Positions 16,545-24,444 of a stretch of 64,000 nucleotides of DNA are shown here, in pieces. How positions within the stretch are numbered: the stretch's first letter is position 1; every line of letters begins with the position of its first letter. The position numbers and the translations under genes are program-made. Where the stretch lies: the NCBI GenBank assembly GCA_963792405.1, contig CAWBVU010000006.1, positions 744,001 through 808,000 on the forward strand. Reading direction: 5' to 3'. Under the pieces are notes generated by a model. It did not search any database, was not told the DNA's origin, and was given only the letters and a program-made list of their open reading frames with translations. The DNA comes from SZUA-442 sp963792405. Lineage in GTDB: Bacteria; Actinomycetota; Acidimicrobiia; Spongiisociales; UBA5794.

Positions 16545-17038
16545 TGATCCCGTCCGGGGGCGAAGTCCTCGGGGTCGATGTTGTCGAGGAACTCGCGGAA
16601 CCGTTCGATCTCCTCCTCCGCCGTCTCGTCGCTGATACGGACGCCTGCTTCGTCGAGGACGCCCGCCACGGCGAAGATCGGCGCCTCGACGCGGATCGCG
16701 AGCGCCACCGCGTCCGAGGGGCGGGACGAGATGACATGGACGTCGTCACCGACCTCGAGCGCGAGATCGGCGTAGAAGGTCCCCCCGCGGAGCTCGGTGA
16801 TCACGACGTCCCTGACGATGGCGCCGAGCTCGTCGATCACGGTTGCGAGGAGATCGTGGGTGAGCGGGCGCTCAGGCGTGATTCCGTCCTTCGCGATCGC
16901 GATGGCCGTGGCTTCGGGCGTATTGATCCAGATGGGCAGGTACCGGTCGCCTCCCTGCTCCTTCAGCAGCAGGATCGGCGTGTTCGTCGGCAGCTCGATC
17001 CTGATGCCGACGAGGTCGAGGGGAACCCGATCGCTCAT
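16541..17038 (-). CDS. DUF151 (bifunctional nuclease) family protein
   Basis: 165-residue protein of the DUF151 family, which in plants was described as a bifunctional RNase/DNase; the role in bacteria is unclear. Hallmarks are 'PILLLKEQGGDRYLPIWI' (about 21-38), 'RPLTHDLL' near 57 and 'SRPSDAVALAIR' near 105. The acidic C-terminal tail after 130 is variable in the family. It corresponds to Rv1829 in the M. tuberculosis garA locus. Its 3' end overlaps the potassium channel start by four bases. Confidence 0.9.
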   Translation of the reverse strand: MSDRVPLDLVGIRIELPTNTPILLLKEQGGDRYLPIWINTPEATAIAIAKDGITPERPLTHDLLATVIDELGAIVRDVVITELRGGTFYADLALEVGDDVHVISSRPSDAVALAIRVEAPIFAVAGVLDEAGVRISDETAEEEIERFREFLDNIDPEDFAPGRDQ

Positions 17039-17050
17039 GGCCTCACCCTA

Positions 17051-17632
17051 TCACCGGCCACGAAGTGCCCGTGAGGGGAATGCCACATCGTCGAACGACG
17101 TCGGTTCCTCCGTGAAGCGGACCATGTCGAGGACGGCCCACACGGAGGGCAGGTTGCGGTAGCGCCCTGCATAGTCGAGCCCGTAGCCGAGGAGGTACTC
17201 GTCCCCCACCTCGAACCCGCGGTGCTCGATCTCGACGTCGACGATGCGTCTCGGCACCTTGTCGAGCAGCGCCACTGTTCGCAGGCTGCGCGCACCGCGT
17301 GCGGCGATCATCCTCCTGATCGTCGCGAGGGTGAGCCCCGTGTCGACGAGGTGCTGGACGAGGAGCACGTCCCTGTCCTCGAGCGGTATCGACACGTCCA
17401 ATGCCACCGAGACCCGCCCATCGTGACCGAATCGGGTCAGCGACAGGAACTCGGGCGTGTAGGTGAGCGGCAGGTGGTCCATGAGGTCCTTCATGAACAT
17501 CAGGGAGCCGTTGAGCACGCCGATCACGACCACGTCGTCGGATTCGATGCTCGCCGTGATCTGCTCACCGAGCTCGGCCACCCTGCGTGCGAGGGTGTCG
17601 GATGTGATGACCTCGACGAAGCGATCGTTCAC
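17051..17632 (-). CDS. hpt: Hypoxanthine phosphoribosyltransferase-like protein
   Basis: 193-residue purine-salvage phosphoribosyltransferase, which makes IMP/GMP from hypoxanthine/guanine and PRPP. 'VIGVLNGSLMFMKDLM' (about 36-51) and 'DYAGRYRNLPSVW' near 160 match HPRT. The PRPP-binding loop is 'VQHLVDTGLTL' near 100. The DTGxT core is kept, but the two acidic residues usually just before it (ED) are replaced by QH. GTG at 17632 is chosen because it follows the carboxypeptidase stop by only 4 bases and gives the standard N-terminus. Activity may be altered by the loop change. Confidence 0.85.
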   Translation of the reverse strand: MNDRFVEVITSDTLARRVAELGEQITASIESDDVVVIGVLNGSLMFMKDLMDHLPLTYTPEFLSLTRFGHDGRVSVALDVSIPLEDRDVLLVQHLVDTGLTLATIRRMIAARGARSLRTVALLDKVPRRIVDVEIEHRGFEVGDEYLLGYGLDYAGRYRNLPSVWAVLDMVRFTEEPTSFDDVAFPSRALRGR

Positions 17633-17636
17633 GTCA

Positions 17637-18677
17637 TCACCCGGCAACGCCGGGGATCGCCTCGCGGATCCACCGCCCGATGCTCTCCGCCTTGGGAAGG
17701 TCCTCGAGTGATGACGTGTTCCACCTGCCGTCGTCGAGTGCAGGGAGCGCCCGGAGCCTCCGCTCCTGGCTCTCCGACAGGTCGAGTGGGTTGGCGATCT
17801 GTGCCCCGCCACCCTGCTCGGCGTAGAGGGGTCGAAGCCATCGGTCGTGGATGGTGTAGGTCGCATAGGCCCACTCGACGATCTCACGCGTGTCGGCGAA
17901 GTGGTCGTCGCTGTGCATCACGACCGAGAAGATCCTCCGGTCGGCTCGGTTGGTGACCCCCAGGAGGACCTTGTCCGCCCACGGCGTGTCGCCGGTCTTG
18001 AGGCCCATCGTGCCGGGGAACGAGCCGAGCAGCTTGTTCGTATTGGTGAACACGCGCTCCTTGCCATTCGGGTCGGGCTGCATGGTGACGACCTTGATCC
18101 GGCCGAGGCGTTGGATGTCGGGGTAGTCCTGGGAGGCGATGATGAGGGTGAGGAGGTCGTTGGCCGTCGAGTAGTGGCCCTCTGCGTCGAGCCCTGCGGG
18201 GTTGGCGAAGCGGCTGTCGGCCATGCCGATCTCGGCGGCCTTCGCATTCATCATCGTGACGAAGCTGTCCATCGATCCCCCACCGACGTGTTCGCCGAGT
18301 ACGTATGCGGCATCGTTGCCGGAGCGCACCATCATCGCGATCAGGAGGTCACCGACCGTCCATCGCTCACCCGGCACCAGCCCCGAGAGCGAGCCGCGCA
18401 TGTCCGCCACGTAGCTCGGGATGGTCACCAGCTCGTCGAGGGAGGCGCGGTCGAGGACGACCATCGACGTCAGCACTTTGGTCACGGACGCCATGGGGGC
18501 ACGGTCGTTGGCATTCCAGGACGCGAGGACGACGTCGGCGCTGGCGTCGTAGACGATCCAGCGCTCCGCCGTGAGCTGTGGAGGCGCGGGCGCGTCGGTA
18601 CCGACCGGATTGCCCGGCAGGGCGGGCGTCACCAGCAGTGAGGAGGCGAGCGCGAGGGACGCGAGGGAGGCAAGCAT
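17637..18677 (-). CDS. D-alanyl-D-alanine carboxypeptidase (low-mass penicillin-binding protein)
   Basis: 346-residue exported PBP5-type DD-carboxypeptidase that trims peptidoglycan stem peptides. A signal sequence fills about residues 1-22 (hydrophobic run ending 'TPALPG'). The three active-site motifs are in order: SxxK as Ser64-Lys67 ('ASVTK'), SGN at 119-121 and KTG at 227-229. There is no obvious C-terminal anchor helix. The start ATG overlaps the ftsR stop as TGATG. Its position between ftsR and hpt differs from mycobacteria and links cell-wall work with the divisome regulator gene. Confidence 0.92.
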   Translation of the reverse strand: MLASLASLALASSLLVTPALPGNPVGTDAPAPPQLTAERWIVYDASADVVLASWNANDRAPMASVTKVLTSMVVLDRASLDELVTIPSYVADMRGSLSGLVPGERWTVGDLLIAMMVRSGNDAAYVLGEHVGGGSMDSFVTMMNAKAAEIGMADSRFANPAGLDAEGHYSTANDLLTLIIASQDYPDIQRLGRIKVVTMQPDPNGKERVFTNTNKLLGSFPGTMGLKTGDTPWADKVLLGVTNRADRRIFSVVMHSDDHFADTREIVEWAYATYTIHDRWLRPLYAEQGGGAQIANPLDLSESQERRLRALPALDDGRWNTSSLEDLPKAESIGRWIREAIPGVAG

Positions 18678-19396
18678 CAGTGTTCGAGTAGCTTGCGAAG
18701 CCTACTGCGGACCATCGTTTCCTGAACGATTGCCGAGGCCTGCGCCGTGTCGGCGAGGATCTCCGCGGAGCGACGTTGGTTGTCGGGGTTCCGATGGCGG
18801 AGCATCGGGGCCACGAGTTGCCCCAGGAGCTCGACCTGTCGCTCTGCGGCGAGCCGGAGCGGCCGGAGGTGCCTCGGCTCCAGGCCCCGGGACAGGAGCC
18901 TGTGCACACCTCGTGCGACCTGGAGATCGGCATCGGTGTACATCTGGGTCCCGTCCGGGAGTTCGCGCGGCGCGAGCATGCCCTCCTCGACGACGGCTTG
19001 GAGCTGCTCCCTGCTGAGCCCCGACGACCGGGAGATCTCGGATGCGGTCAATGAGACGCCGCTGGAGGAGAAGTAGGCCTCGGGCGGCGGCCCTCCCTCC
19101 GCCACGACCGGTGACTCCTCGCCATGCTCCCACGCCGTCAGTTTGGACTTGATGACCTTCAGCGGGAGGTAGTGGTCCCGCTGTTCGGACAGGATGTACT
19201 GGATCCTCTGGATGTCGTCGTCGGTGAACATGCGGTACCCGGACGTCGATCGGTCCGGTCGCACGAGTCCCTGGGTCTCGAGGAAGCGGATCTTCGACAC
19301 GGTCACGTCGGGGAACTCGCCACGCAGCAGGTTGATGACCTCCCCGATGGTGTGGGTTCTCCGTGACGGGGAGCCGACGGCGCGAAGCTCAGCCAT
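18677..19396 (-). CDS. ftsR: MerR-family cell-division regulator FtsR
   Basis: 239-residue MerR-type regulator with two helix-turn-helix-like halves: 'HTIGEVINLLRGEFPDVTVSK' region (about 15-35) with 'SGYRMFTDDDIQRIQYIL', and a second 'LTASEISRSSGLSREQL' region near 115. It matches the FtsR protein of Corynebacterium, an activator of ftsZ, which likewise lies next to the GarA/OdhI gene. I chose ATG 19396, giving an 8-base overlap with garA; a GTG at 19402 would add two residues. Neither has a ribosome site, which fits coupling to garA. Confidence 0.9.
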   Translation of the reverse strand: MAELRAVGSPSRRTHTIGEVINLLRGEFPDVTVSKIRFLETQGLVRPDRSTSGYRMFTDDDIQRIQYILSEQRDHYLPLKVIKSKLTAWEHGEESPVVAEGGPPPEAYFSSSGVSLTASEISRSSGLSREQLQAVVEEGMLAPRELPDGTQMYTDADLQVARGVHRLLSRGLEPRHLRPLRLAAERQVELLGQLVAPMLRHRNPDNQRRSAEILADTAQASAIVQETMVRSRLRKLLEH

Positions 19397-19805
19397 GGCC
19401 ACGGGACACGCGCAGTCGGAACTTGCCGATCATGAGGACGTCACCCTCGTGGAGGCGTCCGGCTTCGTGCCTGCGACCGTTGACGTAGGTGCCGTTCGTC
19501 GATCCGAGGTCCGTGATGGACAACCCGTTCGCGTCGACTGACAGGCGCGCATGTTCGCGCGACACGGTGACGTCGGCGAGGAAGATGTCGCAGTCGCCGC
19601 TGCGACCCACGACCGTGTTGCCGGGTCCAAGTGCATACGTGAGTCCCGATCGGGGGCCGCGCTCGATGGTCAGCGACCACGCGTACTCGCTGTCGGCGGC
19701 GGCGTCGACCGTCCCCTCGGTGTCCTGGGCGTCCGGCTCCCATGACACAGTCGGCTCGTGCTCGATCTCGATGTCGTCGTTGTCGTGAGGCCTCTCGTCA
19801 CCCAT
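19389..19805 (-). CDS. garA: FHA-domain protein GarA/OdhI
   Basis: 138-residue forkhead-associated protein. The FHA core is at about 45-125: 'GRSGDCDIFL', 'VTVSREHARL' and 'LGSTNGTYVNGR', with the Arg, Ser-His and Asn residues that bind phosphothreonine. In mycobacteria and corynebacteria GarA/OdhI is phosphorylated on an N-terminal Thr by Ser/Thr kinases and controls 2-oxoglutarate dehydrogenase and glutamate dehydrogenase. Candidate threonines occur at 'EPTVS' and 'DTEGTV' in the acidic N-terminus, but the classic ETTS motif is absent. A TAGCAT -10 box lies 6 bases before the ATG. Confidence 0.92.
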   Translation of the reverse strand: MGDERPHDNDDIEIEHEPTVSWEPDAQDTEGTVDAAADSEYAWSLTIERGPRSGLTYALGPGNTVVGRSGDCDIFLADVTVSREHARLSVDANGLSITDLGSTNGTYVNGRRHEAGRLHEGDVLMIGKFRLRVSRGHG

Positions 19806-19811
19806 ACGACG

Positions 19812-19817
19812 ATGCTA
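19812..19817 (-). promoter_or_regulatory. -10 box for leaderless garA mRNA
   Basis: TAGCAT on the minus strand, six bases before the garA ATG at 19805. There is no ribosome site in the gap. Confidence 0.55.
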
Positions 19818-19908
19818 CCCGCCAACCCTCAAGTTGTGATTGAACGTTTCGGATGATGCGCAGGGGACCCCTCTCCCCCGCCGGTCGGCGCGTGCGGCCC
19901 GCGTCTGC

Positions 19909-20286
19909 TCAGGTGAGGCTCGCCTCGTAGGCAGCGGCATCCATGAGGGCGTCGAGCTCCGACGGGTCGGTCGCCTCGATGACGGCGAACCAACCCTCCC
20001 CGTAGGGGTCGCGGTTGACCAGCTCGGGCGTGTCCTCGAGGGCCGAGTTGACCTCGACGACGGTTCCTGACACCGGTGCGTACACGTCCGAGACGGATTT
20101 CGTCGATTCGACCTCCGAGCACGCGCCACCCTGCGTCACCGACGCACCGACGCTGGGGAGTTCGACGTACACGACGTCGCCGAGGGCGTCCTGGGCGTAG
20201 TCGGAGATCCCCATGCGGACCCTCGTGCCCTCGACCCTCGCCCACTCGTGGTTGTCCGCATACCGCAGATCCTTGGGGTATTCCAT
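19909..20286 (-). CDS. gcvH: Glycine cleavage system H protein
   Basis: 125-residue lipoyl carrier that shuttles the aminomethyl group between the P and T proteins. The lipoylated Lys63 lies in 'EVESTKSVSDVYAP'. 'HEWARVEG' near 13 and 'YGEGWFAVIEA' near 100 are also conserved. The ATG at 20286 is preferred over the upstream in-frame start at 20310 because GAGGAG lies just before it and family proteins begin here. It sits upstream of garA, as in M. tuberculosis (Rv1826-Rv1827). Confidence 0.95.
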   Translation of the reverse strand: MEYPKDLRYADNHEWARVEGTRVRMGISDYAQDALGDVVYVELPSVGASVTQGGACSEVESTKSVSDVYAPVSGTVVEVNSALEDTPELVNRDPYGEGWFAVIEATDPSELDALMDAAAYEASLT

Positions 20287-20311
20287 CGCTCCTCCTCGTC
20301 GCGCGGCCATC

Positions 20312-20863
20312 CTACCTCGCGGCGGTGATCGCCTTCCTCATGTCACCGACGTAGTCGAATCCGACCCAGTAGTACATGACGAGGGCGGGGACGCCGCCGA
20401 TGATGGCGAGGTTCTCGAGCCATTCGACGTCGAAGCCGCGTCCCACGAAGATGAAGGCCACGGAGAAGTAGAGCCCGAAGGTGGCGGCCTTGCCGAGCCA
20501 CCTGACGTCGAGCTTGGTGACCCCGTGCCGCCACCCGTAGACCGCCCCGACGGCGATGAGCGCCTCGCGCACGATGATCGCCCACGCGAACCACGTCGGT
20601 AGCACGCCGCTGAGGAGGCCCCCGATCACGGCGACGGCCACGGCGAGGCGGTCGGCCAGTGGGTCGAGGAACTTGCCGACCTCGGTGACCTGGCCGAGTC
20701 GGCGTGCGGCGTAGCCGTCGATCCAGTCGGTGGCGCCGATGAATCCGAAGAGGATTCCCGCCCATCCGTATTCGCCCGCGACGATGAGCCACACGAAGAC
20801 GGGGATGAGGGCGAGCCTGGCGAGCGAGATGATGTTCGGGACGTTCCAGAGGTCCCGGATCAC
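20312..20863 (-). CDS. pgsA: CDP-alcohol phosphatidyltransferase (PgsA type)
   Basis: 183-residue integral membrane enzyme with about five or six helices, making phosphatidylglycerolphosphate or a similar phospholipid from CDP-diacylglycerol. The full catalytic motif DGxxARxxxxxxxxGxxxDxxxD is visible at residues 49-70 ('DGYAARRLGQ' followed by 'GKFLDPLAD'). The GTG start overlaps the upstream gene's stop as GTGA (20860-20863). The mycobacterial counterpart is pgsA2 near gcvH. The alcohol substrate (glycerol-3-phosphate or another) is not settled by sequence. Confidence 0.9.
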   Translation of the reverse strand: MIRDLWNVPNIISLARLALIPVFVWLIVAGEYGWAGILFGFIGATDWIDGYAARRLGQVTEVGKFLDPLADRLAVAVAVIGGLLSGVLPTWFAWAIIVREALIAVGAVYGWRHGVTKLDVRWLGKAATFGLYFSVAFIFVGRGFDVEWLENLAIIGGVPALVMYYWVGFDYVGDMRKAITAAR

Positions 20864-21267
20864 GGCAGGGCGACCACCCGGAAGCCGATGCGGGCGAGCT
20901 CGTTGTCGTTCAGCGAGACCACGAAGGTGTACCCCTTGGCCTCGGGGAAGGTGATGTTGTGGAAGGGGCTCACGATCGGCACGATGCTCGGTGAGCCGGG
21001 TGGCAGGTTGGGTGGCGCTCCGACACGCAGCCTCCCCTTCGCCTCCACGCCGAGGGCGGTCCCGTCCTCATCGATCAGGCGGATGAGGAGTTCGAGGTCG
21101 CGCTGGCGCTCGTCGGGTTCCACCTCGGCGACCATCGCGAGGGAGATCGATCGATGCACGGCCGGCAGGGACCGCACCGTGATCGTGTCGAATCCCCCAC
21201 CGAGGATGAAGAGCTTGCCGCTCTGCACCTGGGCGGCGTCGGCCAACATCGCTGACGTGAGTCTCAT
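20860..21267 (-). CDS. Conserved hypothetical protein (DUF6941-like)
   Basis: 135-residue cytosolic protein. It opens 'MRLTSAMLADAAQVQSGKLF' with 'ILGGGFDTITV', followed by a beta-rich body ('ISLAMVAEVEP', 'LLIRLIDEDGTALG', 'GYTFVVSLND') that fits an immunoglobulin-like sandwich. I recall similar proteins in actinobacteria with the same opening, possibly the DUF6941 family, but their function is unknown. It is joined on both sides by stop/start overlaps: TGATG with the VOC gene and GTGA with pgsA. Confidence 0.78.
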   Translation of the reverse strand: MRLTSAMLADAAQVQSGKLFILGGGFDTITVRSLPAVHRSISLAMVAEVEPDERQRDLELLIRLIDEDGTALGVEAKGRLRVGAPPNLPPGSPSIVPIVSPFHNITFPEAKGYTFVVSLNDNELARIGFRVVALP

Positions 21268-21602
21268 CACGCACCTCCCGGTTCGAAGTGGTAGCTGCGG
21301 CCGTCGGGGTCCGTCAGGCTCACCATCGCCGTGCCCCAGTGCGTGTCGATCACGGACGCACCCGTTCGCATGCCCAGGTCTGCGACATCGTCGCAGGCGA
21401 GGAACACGGAGGACGCGGGGTCGGCCGTCGAAGGGACCTCTGCGAGCACGACGACGGCGCCACCGCACTCGAGCCTGCCTGCGCGGTGGGGCTCACCACC
21501 CCACCGCTCGGCGAAGGTGAATCCGAGGTTCCCCCACCACGCGACCGACTCCTCCCAGTGGTGGGTCTCGCGATAGAGATGATCGAGGGTCATCCGGGGC
21601 AT
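21267..21602 (-). CDS. VOC-superfamily (glyoxalase/bleomycin-resistance-like) protein
   Basis: 111-residue single-module vicinal-oxygen-chelate protein. It starts 'LDHLYRETHHWEESVAWWGNLG', the standard VOC opening with a probable metal-binding His, and ends 'LTDPDGRSYHFEP' with the usual acidic residue nearby. Two copies or a dimer would be needed for a full active site. The substrate is unknown. A TATCGT -10 box sits six bases before the ATG. The stop shares one base with the next start. Confidence 0.85.
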   Translation of the reverse strand: MPRMTLDHLYRETHHWEESVAWWGNLGFTFAERWGGEPHRAGRLECGGAVVVLAEVPSTADPASSVFLACDDVADLGMRTGASVIDTHWGTAMVSLTDPDGRSYHFEPGGA

Positions 21603-21608
21603 GGCGTG

Positions 21609-21614
21609 ACGATA
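21609..21614 (-). promoter_or_regulatory. -10 box for leaderless VOC-DUF6941-pgsA mRNA
   Basis: TATCGT on the minus strand ends 6 bases before the ATG at 21602. It is identical in sequence and spacing to the aldehyde dehydrogenase box at 5552. Confidence 0.55.
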
Positions 21615-21648
21615 GCGACGCTGGGCCGCTTCGGCGTGGCGTCGAGGG

Positions 21649-23028
21649 TCAGGCGAGCGGCGCGAACCGCGCCTGGAAGAACCTCAGGTCCTCCGGTTCG
21701 TAGGTGAAGCGAAGTCCTCCGATCCGCTCCCTGTCGTCGTACACCTGGATCACCGACTCGGCCACGACGTCCATGTGGGACTGCGTGTAGACGCGCCTCG
21801 GGATCGTCAGACGCACGAGCTCGAGTTTCGGATGGCGGTTCTCTCCCGTCAGGGGATCACGCCCCGCAGACACGATGCCGCGCTCCATTCCCCTCACGCC
21901 GGAGTCCACATAGATGGCGGCGGTGAGGGCCTGGGCGGGGAAGTGATCCTGTGGGAGGTGGTCCAGGATGCGGGCGGCATCGAGGAAGACGCCGTGTCCA
22001 CCGATCGGCGTCACCACGGGCACCCCGTACTTGACGAGCGTGTTGCCGAGGTACTCGACCTGGCCCACCCTCGCGCGTACGTGGTCGTCGGTGGCGACCA
22101 TCTCCCTGATGCCCGCGGCGAGCGCTTCCATGTCCCTGCCCGACATGCCGCCATACGTGTGCAGGCCCTCGAAGGCCACGAGCATCGCCCTTGCGCGACG
22201 TGCGATCTCGGGATCGCGCACGGCGAGGAATCCTCCGATGTTGACCAGGTTGTCCTTCTTCGACGACACGGTGGCGCCGTCCGAGTAGCTGGTGATCTCG
22301 AGGAGGATCTCGGCGATCGAGCGGTCCTCGTAGCCTGCCTCGCGCTGCTGGATGAAGTAGGCGTTCTCCAGGGCACGTGTGGCATCGAGCATGACGAGGA
22401 TGCCCCTGGCACGGCAGAACTCGTACACCTCGCGCAGGTTCGCCATGGACGCGGGCTGGCCTCCTGCCATGTTCACGTTGGTTTCGAACGAGACATACGG
22501 GATCCGCTCGGCACCGAACTCATCCACCACGGCGGCGAGCTTGGCGAGGTCGATGTTGCCCTTGAAGGGGTGCATCGACGCAGGGGCGTGGGCCTCGTCG
22601 ATGATGACGTCGACGAACGTGCCTCCCGCGTACTCCTGGTGGTAGCGGGTCGTCGTGAAGTACATGTTGCCGGGCACGACGTCCCCCGGCGAGATGAGGA
22701 TCTGGCTCAGGATGTGTTCCGCGCCCCTGCCCTGATGCGTCGGGATGAGCTCCTCGTACCCATAGACGTCGCGGACGGCGTCGACGAGCCGGTAGAACGA
22801 CCGGGCCCCTGCATAGGCCTCGTCGCCGAGCATGAGCGCGGACCACTGCCGGTCGGACATGGCGCTCGTCCCCGAATCGGTGAGCAGGTCGATGTAGACG
22901 TCGTCGCTGCGCAGGAGGAAGGTGTTGAAGCCGGCTTCCTCGATCGCTTGGTCGCGCTGATCCCTGGTCGTCATCGTGAGCGGCTCGACCATCTTGATCT
23001 TCCAGGGCTCGGCCCAGCTTCTCGTCAT
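21649..23028 (-). CDS. Tyrosine phenol-lyase-like PLP beta-eliminating lyase
   Basis: 459-residue PLP enzyme of the tryptophanase/tyrosine phenol-lyase family, which splits an aromatic amino acid to pyruvate, ammonia and the free ring compound. The PLP lysine is in 'SSKKDNLVNIGG' (about 258). Two features favour tyrosine phenol-lyase over tryptophanase: 'GNMYFTTTRYHQE' (Thr where tryptophanase has Asp) and 'GMERGIVSAGR' with Arg383, the position that binds the phenol oxygen in Citrobacter TPL. AGAAAGGA precedes the ATG. A gamma-lyase-family gene and an Lrp regulator lie directly upstream. Confidence 0.85.
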   Translation of the reverse strand: MTRSWAEPWKIKMVEPLTMTTRDQRDQAIEEAGFNTFLLRSDDVYIDLLTDSGTSAMSDRQWSALMLGDEAYAGARSFYRLVDAVRDVYGYEELIPTHQGRGAEHILSQILISPGDVVPGNMYFTTTRYHQEYAGGTFVDVIIDEAHAPASMHPFKGNIDLAKLAAVVDEFGAERIPYVSFETNVNMAGGQPASMANLREVYEFCRARGILVMLDATRALENAYFIQQREAGYEDRSIAEILLEITSYSDGATVSSKKDNLVNIGGFLAVRDPEIARRARAMLVAFEGLHTYGGMSGRDMEALAAGIREMVATDDHVRARVGQVEYLGNTLVKYGVPVVTPIGGHGVFLDAARILDHLPQDHFPAQALTAAIYVDSGVRGMERGIVSAGRDPLTGENRHPKLELVRLTIPRRVYTQSHMDVVAESVIQVYDDRERIGGLRFTYEPEDLRFFQARFAPLA

Positions 23029-23077
23029 CACGGGTCCTTTCTCGTGGTGGTCGGTCGTGTTCGAAGGTGTCGTCGGC

Positions 23078-24340
23078 TCATACCGCGCCGAGGGCATGGC
23101 CGAGGTCGAGGATCAGGTCGTCCGGGTCCTCGACGCCGACGGAGAGGCGCACGAGCCCTGCGTTCACTCCGAGTTGTTCCTTCTCCGCGGGATCGCAGCC
23201 CGCATGGGTCATCGTGGCGGGGTGCTCGATCAGGCTCTCGGTGCTCCCGAGGCTGACCGCCAGGTGGATCAGCTCGAGGGCATCGAGGAACCGGAAGGCA
23301 CCCTCCTCGTCGGTATCGAGCCAGAACGAGATCATGGAGCCCGGCCCCGTGCACTGTTCCTTGAACGCGACCGAGCGTTGGTCGGTGTCGTCGAGGAGGC
23401 CGAGGTACGAGACCCTGGCGACCTTCGGATGCTCGACGAGGAAAGCGGCGACGCGTTCGGCGTTCTCGGTCTGACGTCGCATGCGCAGCGCCAGCGTCTC
23501 GAGGCTGCGCATCATCAGCCATCCCGTGTGGGGGGTTGCCATCGTGCCGAGGATCGTGCGGGTCTCGCCGATGGCCCGCATCAGATCCATGGGTCCCAGG
23601 GCCGCGCCCGCGATCAGGTCGGAGTGGCCGCCGATGAACTTGGTGGCGGAGTACAGGACGATGTCCGCTCCGTGGTCGAGGGGGTGCTGCCAGAGGGGTC
23701 CGAGAAACGTGTTGTCGACCGCAACGGGCACGGTGCGCTCCGGGGTGGAGAAGCGATCAGCGAACCGCCTCGCCTCGGAGATGGAGAACAGGTCGTTCGT
23801 GGGATTGGCGGGCGTCTCGACGAGCAGGAGCGCCAGCGGCGCGTCACCCACCTCATCCGCGAGGTCGTCGATCGGCGTTCCCGGCCTCCACGCGACGGTG
23901 CGGACGCCGAGTCGCGGGAGGGTGTGATGCATGAAGTGGTCGGTTCCCCCGTAGACGGGGGTCGAGTGGACCACGACGGCTCCCGGCTCGATGAACGTGA
24001 GGATGGTGGTGGTGATGGCCGCCATACCGGAGGCGAAGACGAGACCCTTGTCCGCCCTGTCCCAGAGGGTCAGGCGATCCTCGAGGATCTCGAGGTCCGG
24101 GTTGTTGAGGCGTGAGTAGATCAGGCCCTGCCCCTCGCCCGGGCGTGCGTCGTCGAGGCCGTAGGCAAGCTCGAAGAAGCGCTTGCCCGCCGCCGCGGTG
24201 GGGAACGTGAAGGTCGACGTCTGGAAGATCGGGCTCTTCAGGGCGCCCTCGGACCACTCCGGGCGATAGCCGTACCCCATCATCAGGCTCTCCGGAGCCA
24301 GGTCCTTCCCTGCGATGTCCCTGCGGTATTCGTCGGCCAT
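23078..24340 (-). CDS. Cys/Met metabolism PLP enzyme (cystathionine synthase / methionine gamma-lyase family)
   Basis: 420-residue PLP enzyme of the gamma-elimination/replacement family. The PLP lysine is Lys234 in 'YSATKFIGGHSD'. 'YSRLNNPDLEILE' (75-87) and 'ASGMAAITTT' (103-112) are cofactor segments, and 'RLSVGVEDPDDLI' lies near the C-terminus. The N-terminus carries an extra stretch before the usual 'SPIFQTSTFTF'. Cystathionine gamma-synthase, gamma-lyase and methionine gamma-lyase cannot be separated here. It is divergent from an Lrp regulator and followed after 49 bases by the tyrosine phenol-lyase-like gene, so amino acid catabolism is likely. Confidence 0.86.
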   Translation of the reverse strand: MADEYRRDIAGKDLAPESLMMGYGYRPEWSEGALKSPIFQTSTFTFPTAAAGKRFFELAYGLDDARPGEGQGLIYSRLNNPDLEILEDRLTLWDRADKGLVFASGMAAITTTILTFIEPGAVVVHSTPVYGGTDHFMHHTLPRLGVRTVAWRPGTPIDDLADEVGDAPLALLLVETPANPTNDLFSISEARRFADRFSTPERTVPVAVDNTFLGPLWQHPLDHGADIVLYSATKFIGGHSDLIAGAALGPMDLMRAIGETRTILGTMATPHTGWLMMRSLETLALRMRRQTENAERVAAFLVEHPKVARVSYLGLLDDTDQRSVAFKEQCTGPGSMISFWLDTDEEGAFRFLDALELIHLAVSLGSTESLIEHPATMTHAGCDPAEKEQLGVNAGLVRLSVGVEDPDDLILDLGHALGAV

Positions 24341-24387
24341 GGGCACCCCCTGGATCACAGAACCCGAAGAAGCAACGGATTCCTTCC

Positions 24388-24395
24388 ACTAGTAT
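24388..24395. promoter_or_regulatory. Overlapping divergent -10 boxes around ACTAGT
   Basis: Between the PLP enzyme and the Lrp gene the palindrome ACTAGT (24388-24393) provides TACTAG on the minus strand and TAGTAT on the plus strand. Each would give a leader of about 40 bases. Shared, mutually exclusive promoters would suit autoregulation by the Lrp protein. No -35 is convincing. Confidence 0.35.
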
Positions 24396-24444
24396 CGGTC
24401 ACCCTCCCTATGTGTCAGGTAGCGGCCGAAGGAGATTCGACACG

